Of a stretch of DNA of 64,000 bases, positions 45,275 to 53,930 are shown piece by piece. The stretch covers positions 6,634,001 to 6,698,000 of the forward strand of contig NZ_CP117866.1 in the NCBI RefSeq assembly GCF_028736035.1, in the 5' to 3' direction. A program made the position numbers and the translations under genes. The notes under the pieces were generated by a model. The model was not told the DNA's origin. It saw only the letters and a list, made by a program, of their open reading frames with translations, and made no database searches. The stretch is from Streptomyces sp. T12 (GTDB lineage Bacteria > Actinomycetota > Actinomycetes > Streptomycetales > Streptomycetaceae). The number at the start of each line of letters is the position of its first letter. Position 1 is the first letter of the stretch.

Positions 45275-45886
45275 ATGAGCCTGGTGGAACTGATCGCTCA
45301 GGCCGACGAACGCGGACTGGCCGCCAGCGGGTTGGCTTGTTTGGATCGGTGTGTGCCCCTGCTGGGCGGTGACGACGAGGTGCTGCGGCCGCTGTGGGCG
45401 AACCTCGCGGCCGGCGGGGACCCGGCCGCGTGGGGCGAACTGCTGGACCAGGTGCGCGCGAAGCTGGGCATCGCGGAGGTCGTGGACGACGAGGACGTCG
45501 AGGACGAGGCCGCGCTGCTCGCCCGGCGGATGCTGGCCGCCGCTCCTGCCGTACGGTCCGCCCCCGAGGCACGCATATGGGCCGACGCCTGCTCGGTCGC
45601 CTCGCTGCAGATACACCGGCTGCTCGATCCCGCGGAGGGCGAGGCGACCTCGGCCGATGCCCTGCCTCGGGCTCTCGACTCCGTTCGGGCGGGTGGGGCT
45701 GCCGTCGAGGGCCGTGCGCCGGGCATGTCGCCGCTCGTCGCCGCCGAGCTGCGCCGCCAGGTGAGCGTCCTGGAGCTCCTCGCCCAGCACGGTGCGGGTG
45801 GACTGCGCCGGGCGCTGGAGGTGTCGACGGAAGGGCGGCGCGTGCTGCGGGCGGTGGTGTCGCGGCGGGCTCGGGGGAGGGCCTGA
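45275..45886 (+). CDS. Hypothetical protein, unknown function
   Basis: A 203-residue, Ala/Glu-rich, all-helical protein (MSLVELIAQADERGLAASGLACLDRCVPLL ...; acidic stretch EVVDDEDVEDEAALLARRML) with no signal peptide. No family recognised. I prefer ATG 45275, with GGGAGG 6 bp upstream, to ATG 45248 which lacks a binding site. A small hairpin GGCTCC/GGAGCC lies in the 118-bp spacer after the previous gene. Confidence 0.68.
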   Translation: MSLVELIAQADERGLAASGLACLDRCVPLLGGDDEVLRPLWANLAAGGDPAAWGELLDQVRAKLGIAEVVDDEDVEDEAALLARRMLAAAPAVRSAPEARIWADACSVASLQIHRLLDPAEGEATSADALPRALDSVRAGGAAVEGRAPGMSPLVAAELRRQVSVLELLAQHGAGGLRRALEVSTEGRRVLRAVVSRRARGRA

Positions 45887-45926
45887 CGCCACGCACGCCC
45901 GTGACCGCCAGGTCCCTCCCGGGCCG

Positions 45927-46421
45927 TCAGCTCATCAGCCACTTCACCACCGCGTCGCCGTAGTCGGCCGTCTGCGCGTAGAAGGCGGTCAGGTCGCGGT
46001 GGGTCGCCGCGAAGAGGCCGCGCATCTCGGCTTCCGCGTCCGGCGCGCCGTACGGCCGCAGCAGCTGCACGCGCGCGTGCCGCCACAGGTCGTCGAAGTC
46101 GGCCGCCTTCAGGTACTCGGCGACCCCGGTCACCTGGGACGCGGTGAGCAGCAGGAACGGGGGCAGGGACGAGCCGGTGTGGAACACCGGGCGGCCGCCC
46201 ATGACCACATGGGTGCGGGGGCCTTCCGGTGCGTGGTTCGGGGGGATGCCGCAGTAGAGGAGCTCGACCTCGCCGTACAGCTTGTCGAGCACCTCCTCTC
46301 GATGCCGGCCGATCCGCTCCCGCACGGTGTCCCAGTCGTCCTCGAAGAGGCGCTGGAACCAGGTCGCGCTGTTGCGCAGCGCCGGGGGCGGCACCGCGCG
46401 GAGATGGAAGTACATGCTCAT
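45927..46421 (-). CDS. DUF1877 (YfbM-like) family protein
   Basis: A 164-residue protein resembling YfbM/DUF1877: MSMYFHLRAVPPPALRNSATWFQRLFEDDWDTVRERIGRHREEVLDKLYGEVELLYCGIPPN and later DLWRHARVQLLRPYGAPDAEAEMRGLFAATHRDLTAFYA. The function of the family is unknown. The frame is open 60 codons further, but ATG 46421 fits the family N-terminus. Convergent with the previous gene. Confidence 0.75.
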   Translation of the reverse strand: MSMYFHLRAVPPPALRNSATWFQRLFEDDWDTVRERIGRHREEVLDKLYGEVELLYCGIPPNHAPEGPRTHVVMGGRPVFHTGSSLPPFLLLTASQVTGVAEYLKAADFDDLWRHARVQLLRPYGAPDAEAEMRGLFAATHRDLTAFYAQTADYGDAVVKWLMS

Positions 46422-46605
46422 CAGTGACTGGAGCGCACGGGAGCGGCGAAGCGTCACTCTCGCGTCAACCCGGACTGCCGCGTAAACCTGGTTCCTGAGG
46501 GAGTCCTGTGCCTGTGCTGGGGTGGAGGTGCGGCGGTCCTGCACCGGTCCCGGGCAGCCCTCGGATCCGGGTGACGAAACCCTGTTCGGGCACGCTCTCA
46601 AGAAT

Positions 46606-47001
46606 GTGACGACTCAGCAGGAAACCAGGCCCCCAGCCGCTTCGAAGCCGGTGCGGTGGGCGGCGGACGCGGTGGCGACGATGCGTGAGGGGGCGCGGCT
46701 GCGGCTCGACTACTCGGCGCAGAGCCTGTGGCGGGTCGACCGGATGATCGAGGGGCTGCGCGGCGAGGGCACGCCGTTCGCCGCCGTGGAGAACGTACTG
46801 CGCGGTCTCGGCGCGTACGCCGGTGAGGTGATCGCCCGTCAGACCGGCGCCGAGTGGTGGACGTCGGGCGGCGACTTCTGGATCCGCACGCCCGACGGAC
46901 GGCTGTGGGACCCGATCGAAGAGGCGCGGCGGTGTTTCGCGGGCGACGGCTCGCTGCGGTTGCTGTGCCGGGACGCGACGCGTGGGGAGTCGCGGCGGTA
47001 G
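46606..47001 (+). CDS. Hypothetical protein, unknown function
   Basis: A 131-residue protein (KPVRWAADAVATMREGARLRLDYSAQSLWRVDRMIEGLRGEG, GAYAGEVIARQTGAEWW, FWIRTPDGRLWDPIEEARRC) with helical N-part and Trp-rich C-part; no signal or membrane segment. GTG 46606 is the likely start although the binding site is poor; an upstream GTG at 46522 is an alternative. I cannot assign a family with confidence. Followed by a strong hairpin. Confidence 0.65.
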   Translation: MTTQQETRPPAASKPVRWAADAVATMREGARLRLDYSAQSLWRVDRMIEGLRGEGTPFAAVENVLRGLGAYAGEVIARQTGAEWWTSGGDFWIRTPDGRLWDPIEEARRCFAGDGSLRLLCRDATRGESRR

Positions 47002-47055
47002 GCGACGGTAGGCGACGGCATGGGCGCGACCCGGGCCGTACCCCGTGACATGACT

Positions 47056-47091
47056 CGGCCGGGACCCTGTGAATGGGCGGGGTCCCGGCCG
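47056..47091. terminator. Hairpin terminator between convergent genes
   Basis: CGGCCGGGACCC (47056-47067) is exactly complementary to GGGTCCCGGCCG (47080-47091), with a 12-nt loop, between convergent stops at 47001 and 47151. It can serve both directions. Confidence 0.85.
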
Positions 47092-47150
47092 GGTCAGGTG
47101 GTCCTCGGCGGGTGACGAGGCTCTCGACGGATGACGAGGCTCTCGACGGG

Positions 47151-49883
47151 TTACGGCGTCAGCGTCTGGCCCAGGTGGGCGTCCGTCGGGGTGCCCAGGG
47201 TGGTCTTGCTGTAGATGACCGCCTGGGTGTAGCCGAGGCCCGTGCTGTTGTTCGGGAGGTACAGCACGATGCCGTCCGTGCCGTCCTCGCCCTCCGCGCC
47301 GAACGTCAGGTCGGACCGGCCGTAGCCCGACAGGTCCGTCAGCGAGACGGAGGAGCCGAACAGGTCGCCGGTCTCCGCCGCGCCGGCGACGCCGGACGTG
47401 TCCTGGGAGACCAGGAGCGAGCCCGTGCCGGTCAGGCCGGAGGACGTGCCCTTGACCAGGATCGCGTCGCCCGCGTTGGACTGGTTCACACCGCTGCGGG
47501 GGAAGTCCTCGCCCGGGGCGCCGGCGAGGGCGTCCGCGTAGCCGTCGGCGTTGTAGTCGCCGACCGAGACCGAGGCGCCGAAGTTGTCGCCGGACTCGTC
47601 GCCGCCGGGGACGTTCGTCGTGTCCTGGTGGATCGTCGTCATGCCGGTGGTCGTGAAGCCGGTGGACGTGCCGGGGACCATGGTGATCTGGCCGCCGGAC
47701 CTGCCGCCCGACTCGGACGCCACCGGCTGGCCGATGACGATGTCGTCGTAGCCGTTGCCGTTGACGTCGCCCGCGGCGAGGGAGCGGCCGCCCTTGACGG
47801 AGATCACGCCGGCCTTGGTGAGGCCGGTCGCCGAGCCCGCGAAGCGGACCACGCGGCCGATGCCGCCGGTGTCGCGGTAGTTGAGGGCGACGTCCGCGTA
47901 GCCGTCCCGGTTGAAGTCGCCGGTCGCGGCGTCCAGGTAGGCGACGGCGCCCGTGGCGGAGGTCAGGGTGCCGGTCGCCGTGGCGCCGCCGGTCAGCCTC
48001 GCGTTCCAGTTGCCGCCCTTGCCGGTGCCGGCCGCGAACACGTCCGCCTTGCCGTCGCCGTTGAAGTCGCCGACCGTCACCGTGGAGCCGAGCTTGGCGC
48101 CGGTCGCCGTGACACTGCCCGACGTGGTGTAGGTGAAGCCGGTGTCGAGCCCCGGGCCGTACAGCACCGTGACCGAGCCCCGGTCCGCGTGGCCGCTGGT
48201 GTCGTCCTCGCCGGGCGCGCCGATCGCGAGGTCGGCGTAGCCGTCGCCGTTGACGTCGCCCCATGCGGTGGCGGCGCCGAAGTTGTCGCCGGACTCGTGG
48301 GAGCCGGGGACGCCGGTGCTGTTCTGGGTGAGCGTCCGCTTCGAGGCGGTGACCGGGCCGTCGATGCCGCCCGGGACGACGGTGAGGGTGCCGCCGTTGC
48401 TCAGCGCGCGGGGCGTGCCCGTGACCAGGTCGGTGATGCCGTCCCGGTTGAGGTCCGAGGTGGCCAGGGCGTGCGAGATGCCCGGGGTCTTGGCGACCTG
48501 GGCGATCCGGGTGAGCTTGGAGTAGAGGTTCGCGCCGGGGCAGGCGGTGGCGTTGGTGTCCCGGTGGCCGAAGACCCGCGGCAGGGTGAGCGACTGTCCC
48601 ATCGGGACCTTGTTGCCGTCGACGCCCTGTTCCGCGCCCGAGGTGAGCGTCACCTTGCCGGTCGGGTCGATGCCGTACATCCCGAACTTCCAGGCCACGA
48701 TCCGGGAGATCGCGTCCATCGCGGCGCGACTCGGCTTGGCCGTCTCGAAGTTGCCTATGTACGAGATGCCGACCGTGTCGGTGTTGAAGCCGATGTCGTG
48801 CGCGCCTCGCACCGGCAGGTCCATGCCGCCGCTGCGGCCCTCGAAGATCTGGCCGCACTTGTCGACGACGAAGTTGTAGCCGACGTCGAAGTAGCCGCGG
48901 GAGAAGTGCGCCTGCTGGATGGAGCGCATCCGGGCCCGGGACTCGCCGCAGGACAGGGTGTTGTCGCTGTCCTCGCCCGTGTGGTGGATGACGGCGGCCT
49001 TGATCTCGGTGCCGTACTCCGGCGTGCCGTCGTAGTCCGTCGACGCGCCCCACTCGGCCTGCGTGATGACCGGCGGCTTGACGACCGTCGAGGGCCGGGG
49101 CGCGGGGACGGTGGAGGTCGGGGAGGGGGAGGCGGTCGGGGACGCCGACGCGGTGGGCGTCTCGGTGACCGTCGGGGAGGCCGTGGGCGTCGGGGCGCCC
49201 GTGGGCTCCTGGGTGCCGGTGGGCGTGGCCGGGTCGGTCGGCGTGACCGTTTCGGTGGAGGTGGCCGGGTCCGTCGGTACCGGGGTCTCGGTTGCCGGCG
49301 CCGTGGTCTCCTCCGCCGCGAAGGCGGCTGGCTGCAACGCGCCCTTCGGGTCCGTGCCGGGGTCGATCAGCTTGACGTCCATGCCGGTCGGCTGGCCGCC
49401 CGCCTCGGTGCCGTCCGCGTTCACGAGGCGCACCTCGATGCCGTCGGAGTCACCGGTCCACACCGACTCCGTACCGCCGCGCAGGGCGGCCCGCGCGCCC
49501 TCGGCGCCGTCCGCCTGGCTGGGCTCGAGCGTGACCTTCTGCCAGCCCGACCACGCGCCGCTCTCGATGTCCCGGGTGCGCACCTCGGGCGTGCCCTTGG
49601 CCTTCGCGTCGGGGTCGTTCCAGGTCAGCACGACCGCGCTGAAGCGGTCCGTGCCCCGCTTGTCCAGGCCCCGGCGACCCGAGCCGCGGTCCTGGAGCTT
49701 GAGCGTGTGGACCGACGGCTCGCGGCTGTCCCGCTTGGCGTCGGCCGGCGCGGACGGATCCGCGATCGCGTACGTCACGACGCCGGCACCGCTCAGCACG
49801 ACGGCTCCCACCGTCAGCCACGCACGTCTCTTGAGACTGAGCGGTTGGTACGCATGGGTCCTGCGAGGACTCAACTGGCCCAC
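47151..49883 (-). CDS. Secreted N-acetylmuramoyl-L-alanine amidase with FG-GAP/VCBS repeats
   Basis: A 910-residue exported protein. After an N-terminal helix (about 18-42) comes a beta domain, a long Thr/Pro/Ala/Ser linker (about 195-270), a PGRP/Amidase_2 domain (QAEWGASTDYDG, AAVIHHTGEDSDN, VGYNFVVDKCGQIFEGR, VFGHRDTNATACPG with the zinc-binding histidines) and, to the end, about seven FG-GAP repeats (DVNGDGYADLAIGAPGED and variants) that form a beta-propeller with Ca-binding loops. It should cleave peptidoglycan side chains while the propeller binds a partner. GTG 49883 is the likely start. Confidence 0.9.
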   Translation of the reverse strand: MGQLSPRRTHAYQPLSLKRRAWLTVGAVVLSGAGVVTYAIADPSAPADAKRDSREPSVHTLKLQDRGSGRRGLDKRGTDRFSAVVLTWNDPDAKAKGTPEVRTRDIESGAWSGWQKVTLEPSQADGAEGARAALRGGTESVWTGDSDGIEVRLVNADGTEAGGQPTGMDVKLIDPGTDPKGALQPAAFAAEETTAPATETPVPTDPATSTETVTPTDPATPTGTQEPTGAPTPTASPTVTETPTASASPTASPSPTSTVPAPRPSTVVKPPVITQAEWGASTDYDGTPEYGTEIKAAVIHHTGEDSDNTLSCGESRARMRSIQQAHFSRGYFDVGYNFVVDKCGQIFEGRSGGMDLPVRGAHDIGFNTDTVGISYIGNFETAKPSRAAMDAISRIVAWKFGMYGIDPTGKVTLTSGAEQGVDGNKVPMGQSLTLPRVFGHRDTNATACPGANLYSKLTRIAQVAKTPGISHALATSDLNRDGITDLVTGTPRALSNGGTLTVVPGGIDGPVTASKRTLTQNSTGVPGSHESGDNFGAATAWGDVNGDGYADLAIGAPGEDDTSGHADRGSVTVLYGPGLDTGFTYTTSGSVTATGAKLGSTVTVGDFNGDGKADVFAAGTGKGGNWNARLTGGATATGTLTSATGAVAYLDAATGDFNRDGYADVALNYRDTGGIGRVVRFAGSATGLTKAGVISVKGGRSLAAGDVNGNGYDDIVIGQPVASESGGRSGGQITMVPGTSTGFTTTGMTTIHQDTTNVPGGDESGDNFGASVSVGDYNADGYADALAGAPGEDFPRSGVNQSNAGDAILVKGTSSGLTGTGSLLVSQDTSGVAGAAETGDLFGSSVSLTDLSGYGRSDLTFGAEGEDGTDGIVLYLPNNSTGLGYTQAVIYSKTTLGTPTDAHLGQTLTP

Positions 49884-49977
49884 CCCTAGGAAATGGTCAC
49901 GGTCGCCTCACCTGTCACACAGGTGGCATCTGCACACAGCGCACACACGACCGGAACTGTCACTCACTGACACGAGC

Positions 49978-50028
49978 GCCCGCCGCGGTGCCCGACCGCC
50001 GCGGCCCGCCGCGGTGCCCGACCGCCGC
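49978..50028. repeat. Perfect 25-bp direct repeat upstream of amidase gene
   Basis: Two identical 25-bp copies starting GCCCGCCGCGGTGCCCG lie at 49978-50002 and 50004-50028, one base apart. They are about 95 bp upstream of the amidase start and behind the lipoprotein gene terminator. GC-rich slippage product or regulatory site; no evidence for either. Confidence 0.9.
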
Positions 50029-50075
50029 ACCACTGCCGTCGACACACGGGGTGACCTGCCCATGAGCAGGAGAAG

Positions 50076-50108
50076 GCGGGGCCGGGTCCTCGGTGGACGC
50101 GGCCCCGC
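50076..50108 (-). terminator. Hairpin terminator of lipoprotein gene
   Basis: GCGGGGCC (50076-50083) and GGCCCCGC (50101-50108) form an 8-bp stem with a 17-nt loop, 15 bp after the stop codon of the minus-strand gene. Confidence 0.7.
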
Positions 50109-50122
50109 TGGTCCGACGGGCG

Positions 50123-51010
50123 TCAGGCCGCCCAGACCTCGGCTTCGTCGGCCGGGACGGTGGTGGCCAGGCCCAGTTCCTTACGGGCGGCGACCGTCTT
50201 GTTCGGGTCGATGCCGGTGAAGGCCGGGTCGTAGGCGATGTAGAAGGCGTCGGCGTCGGCGGCGTTCGCGGCCGCCTTCCAGTGCCCGGCCGTCTTCTTC
50301 AGCTGCTCGCGGAGCTTGCCGACCTCCGCGCCCTCGATGCCCTTCAGGCCCGCGAGGTGCGCGTCCAGGGCGGATGCGACAGCCTTGGCCTGCGCCTTGT
50401 AGGCGGCCAGGTCGTCCTCGACGTCCTTGTCGGACTGGTTCGCCCACAGGGCGTCGTAGACGGCGTTCGAACCCTTCAGATACGTGCTCGCCTCGGGCTT
50501 CAAGGACTTCGCGTCGGCGTTCAGCGAGCCGGTGAACGTGCCCGACTCCTTGTTGTAGGTGCAGGTCACGGCGCGGTCGCCGGTGGCCCAGCTCTCCTTG
50601 GTCGGGGTGTAGTAGAAGATGGCGACGCCCTTGGGGAGCGCCCAGGTGTCCGGGGCGAACTTCCCCGCCTCGGCCGGGCACCGCTTGTCGGCGATCGCCG
50701 AGATCGCGTCGTCGCCGGGGTACGAGGTCCCTTCGTCGATCTTGAAATCGGCGACGACCTGACCCGTGTGGCCCTCGGCGCAGGGCACGATCTCGACGAG
50801 GACCTCCTCGCCCTCGCCCTTGTTGTTGGGGTTGTAGCAGTCCCCGATCTCCAGCGAGAACACCGAGCGCTGGCGGGCCACCTTCTTCGCGCCGTCCTTG
50901 GCGCTGTCGACGGCGTCCGAGACATCCGAACACCCTGCCGCGCCGATCGCGAGCAGGGCGACGGCGGCGGATATGCCGCGAAGGGAACGGCGGGGTCTAA
51001 GGATCGACAT
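50123..51010 (-). CDS. Lipoprotein with septum-formation-type domain
   Basis: A 295-residue exported lipoprotein with lipobox AIGAAGC (Cys27). The mature part starts with a domain like the actinobacterial septum-formation family (FSLEIGDCYNPN, VEIVPCAEGHTGQVVADF, CPAEAGKFAPDTWALPKGVAIFYYTPTKESWATGDRAVTCTYN), having paired cysteines. The C-terminal half is helical, Ala/Lys-rich. The role in division is only suggested by the family name. It is divergent from the sigma gene at 51290, 279 bp apart. Confidence 0.82.
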   Translation of the reverse strand: MSILRPRRSLRGISAAVALLAIGAAGCSDVSDAVDSAKDGAKKVARQRSVFSLEIGDCYNPNNKGEGEEVLVEIVPCAEGHTGQVVADFKIDEGTSYPGDDAISAIADKRCPAEAGKFAPDTWALPKGVAIFYYTPTKESWATGDRAVTCTYNKESGTFTGSLNADAKSLKPEASTYLKGSNAVYDALWANQSDKDVEDDLAAYKAQAKAVASALDAHLAGLKGIEGAEVGKLREQLKKTAGHWKAAANAADADAFYIAYDPAFTGIDPNKTVAARKELGLATTVPADEAEVWAA

Positions 51011-51289
51011 GGCGTGTACATCCTCTTATGTGATCTTTATGAGGGTCGCGCGCATCGTATGCCATGCCTGGGGCGGGGCTGTGCGAAGGCCCTTGCCTCG
51101 TTACGGCGTCTCTGACTCCCGATGAGCGGCAAGGGTTGTATCCCGGTCGCCCTGTGACACTTCTGTGCGGCCGGGCGCTGTTGACCGTGGAGGGACGTGG
51201 GCAAGGGTGGCCGTACCGCGGGGTACGGATTCGCCGCGAACCGGTACGGACGAGGACAGTTCTTGCGCCAAGGAGGGGAACCCCGCCGC

Positions 51290-51895
51290 GTGCACGCGCA
51301 CGACGGGGAATTGGGGGCGGCCGTCGCGCGGGCGCAGGAAGGTGACGAGGCCGCCTTCGCGGTCGCGTACCGGCTGGTGCAGCCAGGACTGCTCGGGTAC
51401 CTGCGTGGCCTGGTCGGGGACGACGCCGAGGACGTGGCGTCCGACGCCTGGCTGGAGATCGCCCGGGACCTCGGCCGGTTCAAGGGCGACGGGGCCGGGT
51501 TCCGGGGCTGGAGCGCGACCATCGCCCGGCACCGGGCGCTGGACCATCTGCGCCGGCTGAAGGTACGGCCCCGCTCGTCGGCGCTGGAACAGGACGTACT
51601 GGACCTGCCCGGTGCGTACAGCACGTACGACCAGGCGCTGGAGTCGATCTCCACGGAGCGCGCCCTGGAGCTGGTCCGCGGGCTGCCGCGGGACCAGGCC
51701 GAGGCGGTGCTGCTGCGCGTGGTCGTCGGCCTCGACGCCCCCGCCGCGGCACGCGTCCTCGGCAAGCGCCCGGGCGCGGTCCGCACGGCCGCGTACCGGG
51801 GGCTGAAGCGCCTGGCCAAGCAGCTGGGCGTCGAAGGTGCGACCGGCGAAGGTGTGACGGAAGACGGCCCCCGGACGCTGGGGGAATCGAAATGA
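51290..51895 (+). CDS. ECF-type sigma factor, first of two paralogues
   Basis: A 201-residue sigma factor with region 2 (VAYRLVQPGLLGYLRGLVGDDAEDVASDAWLEIARDLGRF, GFRGWSATIARHRALDHLRRLKVRP) and region 4 (LPRDQAEAVLLRVVVGLDAPAAARVLGKRPGAVRTAAYRGLKRLAKQLG). GTG 51290 was chosen by its AGGAGG upstream (spacing long, 11-13 bp) and because the N-terminus then lines up residue for residue with the paralogue at 53268. The membrane protein encoded 210 bp downstream is its probable regulator. Confidence 0.88.
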   Translation: MHAHDGELGAAVARAQEGDEAAFAVAYRLVQPGLLGYLRGLVGDDAEDVASDAWLEIARDLGRFKGDGAGFRGWSATIARHRALDHLRRLKVRPRSSALEQDVLDLPGAYSTYDQALESISTERALELVRGLPRDQAEAVLLRVVVGLDAPAAARVLGKRPGAVRTAAYRGLKRLAKQLGVEGATGEGVTEDGPRTLGESK

Positions 51896-52105
51896 ACAGT
51901 GAGCGTGACGGCGACGGCCAGAGCGCGACATCGGCGCCTCGCCGAGGCGAAGCGGTGTGCGCGGTGAGTCATACGGGGCGTGAGGGACGTACAGGCTCTA
52001 CGAGCTTGTGAGTCACAGCTGTCACAAAGGTCACGTAGATCACGTACGACACGTGCATCACGTAGGCCGCATACGGATCAGCTCGGACAGGAACGGGAAG
52101 CGGAC

Positions 52106-52948
52106 ATGGGTGAACGGCAGAGCGGCGGTGGGTCCACCGGCCGTCGGCGTGTGCACCCTGACGGCAAGGCTGCCGGCGACTTGGCCGGCCACCGGCCCGG
52201 CCACGCGTCCGGCCCGACCATGACGCTCGACGGCGCCGCGTTGGAGGCGCTGCTCTCCGCCGCCGTACTGCGCGGGCACCGCGTGGATGCCGAGGGCGAG
52301 CAGCGCGCCGTGGCCGCGTTCCGGGCGGCCCGGGCCGCGGGGGCGCACCGGGCGCGCACCCGGCGCCGGGACGACTGGCGGCCCCGTGAGCAACGGCGCC
52401 TCGCGCGCTCGGTGAAGACCACGCTCTCCCTGTTCATCGCGAGCCTCGCGCTGGGCGGTGCGGCGTTCGCCGCGATCGGTTCGTCCGGTTCCTCGGACGC
52501 CCCCGCCGACGACAAGGGCAGGCCCACCCCGTCGAACAGCGCTCCCGGTCTGCCGGCCGCCGAGTCGTCCGCTGCCGCGTCCGACGCCGCCTCCGGGAAG
52601 CCCGGTCATCCGGCCACCGCCCAGGACACCGAGGCGAGGTGCCGCGCCTACAAGCAGGTCGAGGGCCGCGGCAACGTGCTGGACTCGACGGCCTGGCAGC
52701 GGCTCGTCACGGCAGCGGGCGGCGAGGACAAGGTGGCCGCGTACTGCGCCGAGCAACTGGCGGCGGCGGCGAAGAACGAGCCGACCCAGAAGGCTGACGG
52801 GGGCGCTGCCACCGGCAACGACCAGGGCCCGAGCGGCCAGGGCCCGAGCGACCAGAGCCCGAGCGACCAGGGCCTGACCGACCGGGGGCCGAGCGACGAG
52901 AACACGTCCGGCAAGGAAGCCGCCGAGAAGGCCGGGAAGCAGGACTGA
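52106..52948 (+). CDS. Single-pass membrane protein, putative partner of ECF sigma factor
   Basis: A 280-residue protein: Gly/Arg-rich cytoplasmic N-part with EGEQRAVAAFRAARAAG, one membrane helix (SVKTTLSLFIASLALGGAAFAAIG, about 112-135), a Ser/Ala/Pro linker, and an extracellular motif RCRAYKQ ... AAGGEDKVAAYC with two cysteines, then a Pro/Ser/Asp repeat tail (GPSDQ-type) and Lys-rich end. The paralogue at 53930 has the same layout and the same AFRAARA and C...AAGG...YC elements. Anti-sigma function is inferred from position and topology. ATG 52106 has a GGGAAG binding site. Confidence 0.75.
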   Translation: MGERQSGGGSTGRRRVHPDGKAAGDLAGHRPGHASGPTMTLDGAALEALLSAAVLRGHRVDAEGEQRAVAAFRAARAAGAHRARTRRRDDWRPREQRRLARSVKTTLSLFIASLALGGAAFAAIGSSGSSDAPADDKGRPTPSNSAPGLPAAESSAAASDAASGKPGHPATAQDTEARCRAYKQVEGRGNVLDSTAWQRLVTAAGGEDKVAAYCAEQLAAAAKNEPTQKADGGAATGNDQGPSGQGPSDQSPSDQGLTDRGPSDENTSGKEAAEKAGKQD

Positions 52949-52998
52949 CATCGGACTGATGTCGGACTGTCGTCGCACTGACGTCCTCGGCCGAGGCA

Positions 52999-53040
52999 AC
53001 GGCCGGGGCCGCCACCCCCCACAGGAGAGGCCCCGGCCGT
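52999..53040 (+). terminator. Strong hairpin terminator
   Basis: ACGGCCGGGGCC (52999-53010) is fully complementary to GGCCCCGGCCGT (53029-53040), loop 18 nt, 50 bp after the upstream stop codon. It separates the first from the second sigma module. Confidence 0.87.
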
Positions 53041-53211
53041 CGCGCGGACGGGCCGCGCGGCGGCCCGTACTCTCTACAGCGCCATGACTGCGTTTTGTGT
53101 CACACCCCGGCGCGGACATCGCGGTGTCCTGGGTAGTTGCATCTTGTACGGACATGGACGTGCGGCTCTTTCAGGCCGTAACGTGCCTTTCGCGCCGGAC
53201 GCGGAGGGCGT

Positions 53212-53259
53212 ATGACCACCGCAACGACCTGCGGTCTTGAAACCGCAACCATCAATTGA
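53212..53259 (+). CDS. 15-codon leader ORF upstream of second ECF sigma gene
   Basis: ATG at 53212 is preceded 4 bp upstream by GGAGGG and is followed by an open frame MTTATTCGLETATIN with TGA at 53257-53259. The stop codon overlaps the GAGG binding site of the sigma gene that starts at 53268. Six of 15 residues are threonine. A hairpin (TGCGGT ... ACCGCA, 53230-53247) lies inside. The arrangement fits a leader peptide or translational coupler; expression is not shown. Confidence 0.5.
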   Translation: MTTATTCGLETATIN

Positions 53260-53267
53260 GGTACCTA

Positions 53268-53930
53268 GTGCTGGGGGACGACGCGGAGCTGACGGCCGCG
53301 GTGCTTGCGGCACAGGACGGGGACGAGACCGCGTTCCGGACTGTGTACCGCTCCGTGCACCCGCGGCTGCTCGGTTACGTACGGACGCTGGTCGGCGACC
53401 CCGACGCCGAGGACGTCGCGTCGGAGGCATGGCTGCAGATAGCGCGTGACCTGGAGCGGTTCAGCGGGGACGCGGACCGCTTCCGCGGCTGGGCCGCCCG
53501 GATAGCCCGTAACCGCGCGCTGGACCACATACGCATGCGCGGCCGCCGCCCCGCCATCGGCGGCGACGAGACGGAGCTGACCGGGAAGGCCGCCGACTCC
53601 GACACCGCGGGCGAGGCCATGGAGGCCCTGGCCACCGACGGCACCCTCTCCCTCATCGCGCGCCTGCCGCAGGACCAGGCGGAGGCCGTCGTCCTGCGCG
53701 TGGTCGTGGGGCTCGACGCCAAGACGGCCGCGGAGACGCTCGGCAAGCGCCCGGGTGCCGTACGGACCGCCGCGCACCGGGGCCTGAAGCGGCTCGCCGA
53801 GCTGCTCGGCGACGATCCGGAATCGGCTGGGGTCCTCGACGCCCTGCCTCCCCAGCGAGGAACCCGCGACCGTGCGGTGACGTCTGCGAGTGTGACGCAA
53901 AGCGTCACGCGGACGCAGAAGGATGTGTGA
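53268..53930 (+). CDS. ECF-type sigma factor, second of two paralogues
   Basis: A 220-residue sigma factor clearly related to the one at 51290: VYRSVHPRLLGYVRTLVGDPDAEDVASEAWLQIARDLERF, FRGWAARIARNRALDHIRMRGRRP in region 2 and LPQDQAEAVVLRVVVGLDAKTAAETLGKRPGAVRTAAHRGLKRLAELLG in region 4. GTG 53268 has GAGG 6 bp upstream and follows the leader ORF. The end overlaps the start of the membrane-protein gene (TGATG), the coupling typical of a sigma factor and its regulator. Confidence 0.92.
   Translation: MLGDDAELTAAVLAAQDGDETAFRTVYRSVHPRLLGYVRTLVGDPDAEDVASEAWLQIARDLERFSGDADRFRGWAARIARNRALDHIRMRGRRPAIGGDETELTGKAADSDTAGEAMEALATDGTLSLIARLPQDQAEAVVLRVVVGLDAKTAAETLGKRPGAVRTAAHRGLKRLAELLGDDPESAGVLDALPPQRGTRDRAVTSASVTQSVTRTQKDV

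Noticed and set aside
46465..49889. Long frames on both strands over the FG-GAP amidase
   Set aside because: Only the minus frame 47151-49883 shows signal peptide, amidase motifs and FG-GAP repeats; the others are mirror repeats of the same DNA.
52800..52900. Degenerate 15-bp GPSDQ-type repeat as a regulatory element
   Set aside because: It lies within the coding frame of the membrane protein and simply encodes a low-complexity tail.
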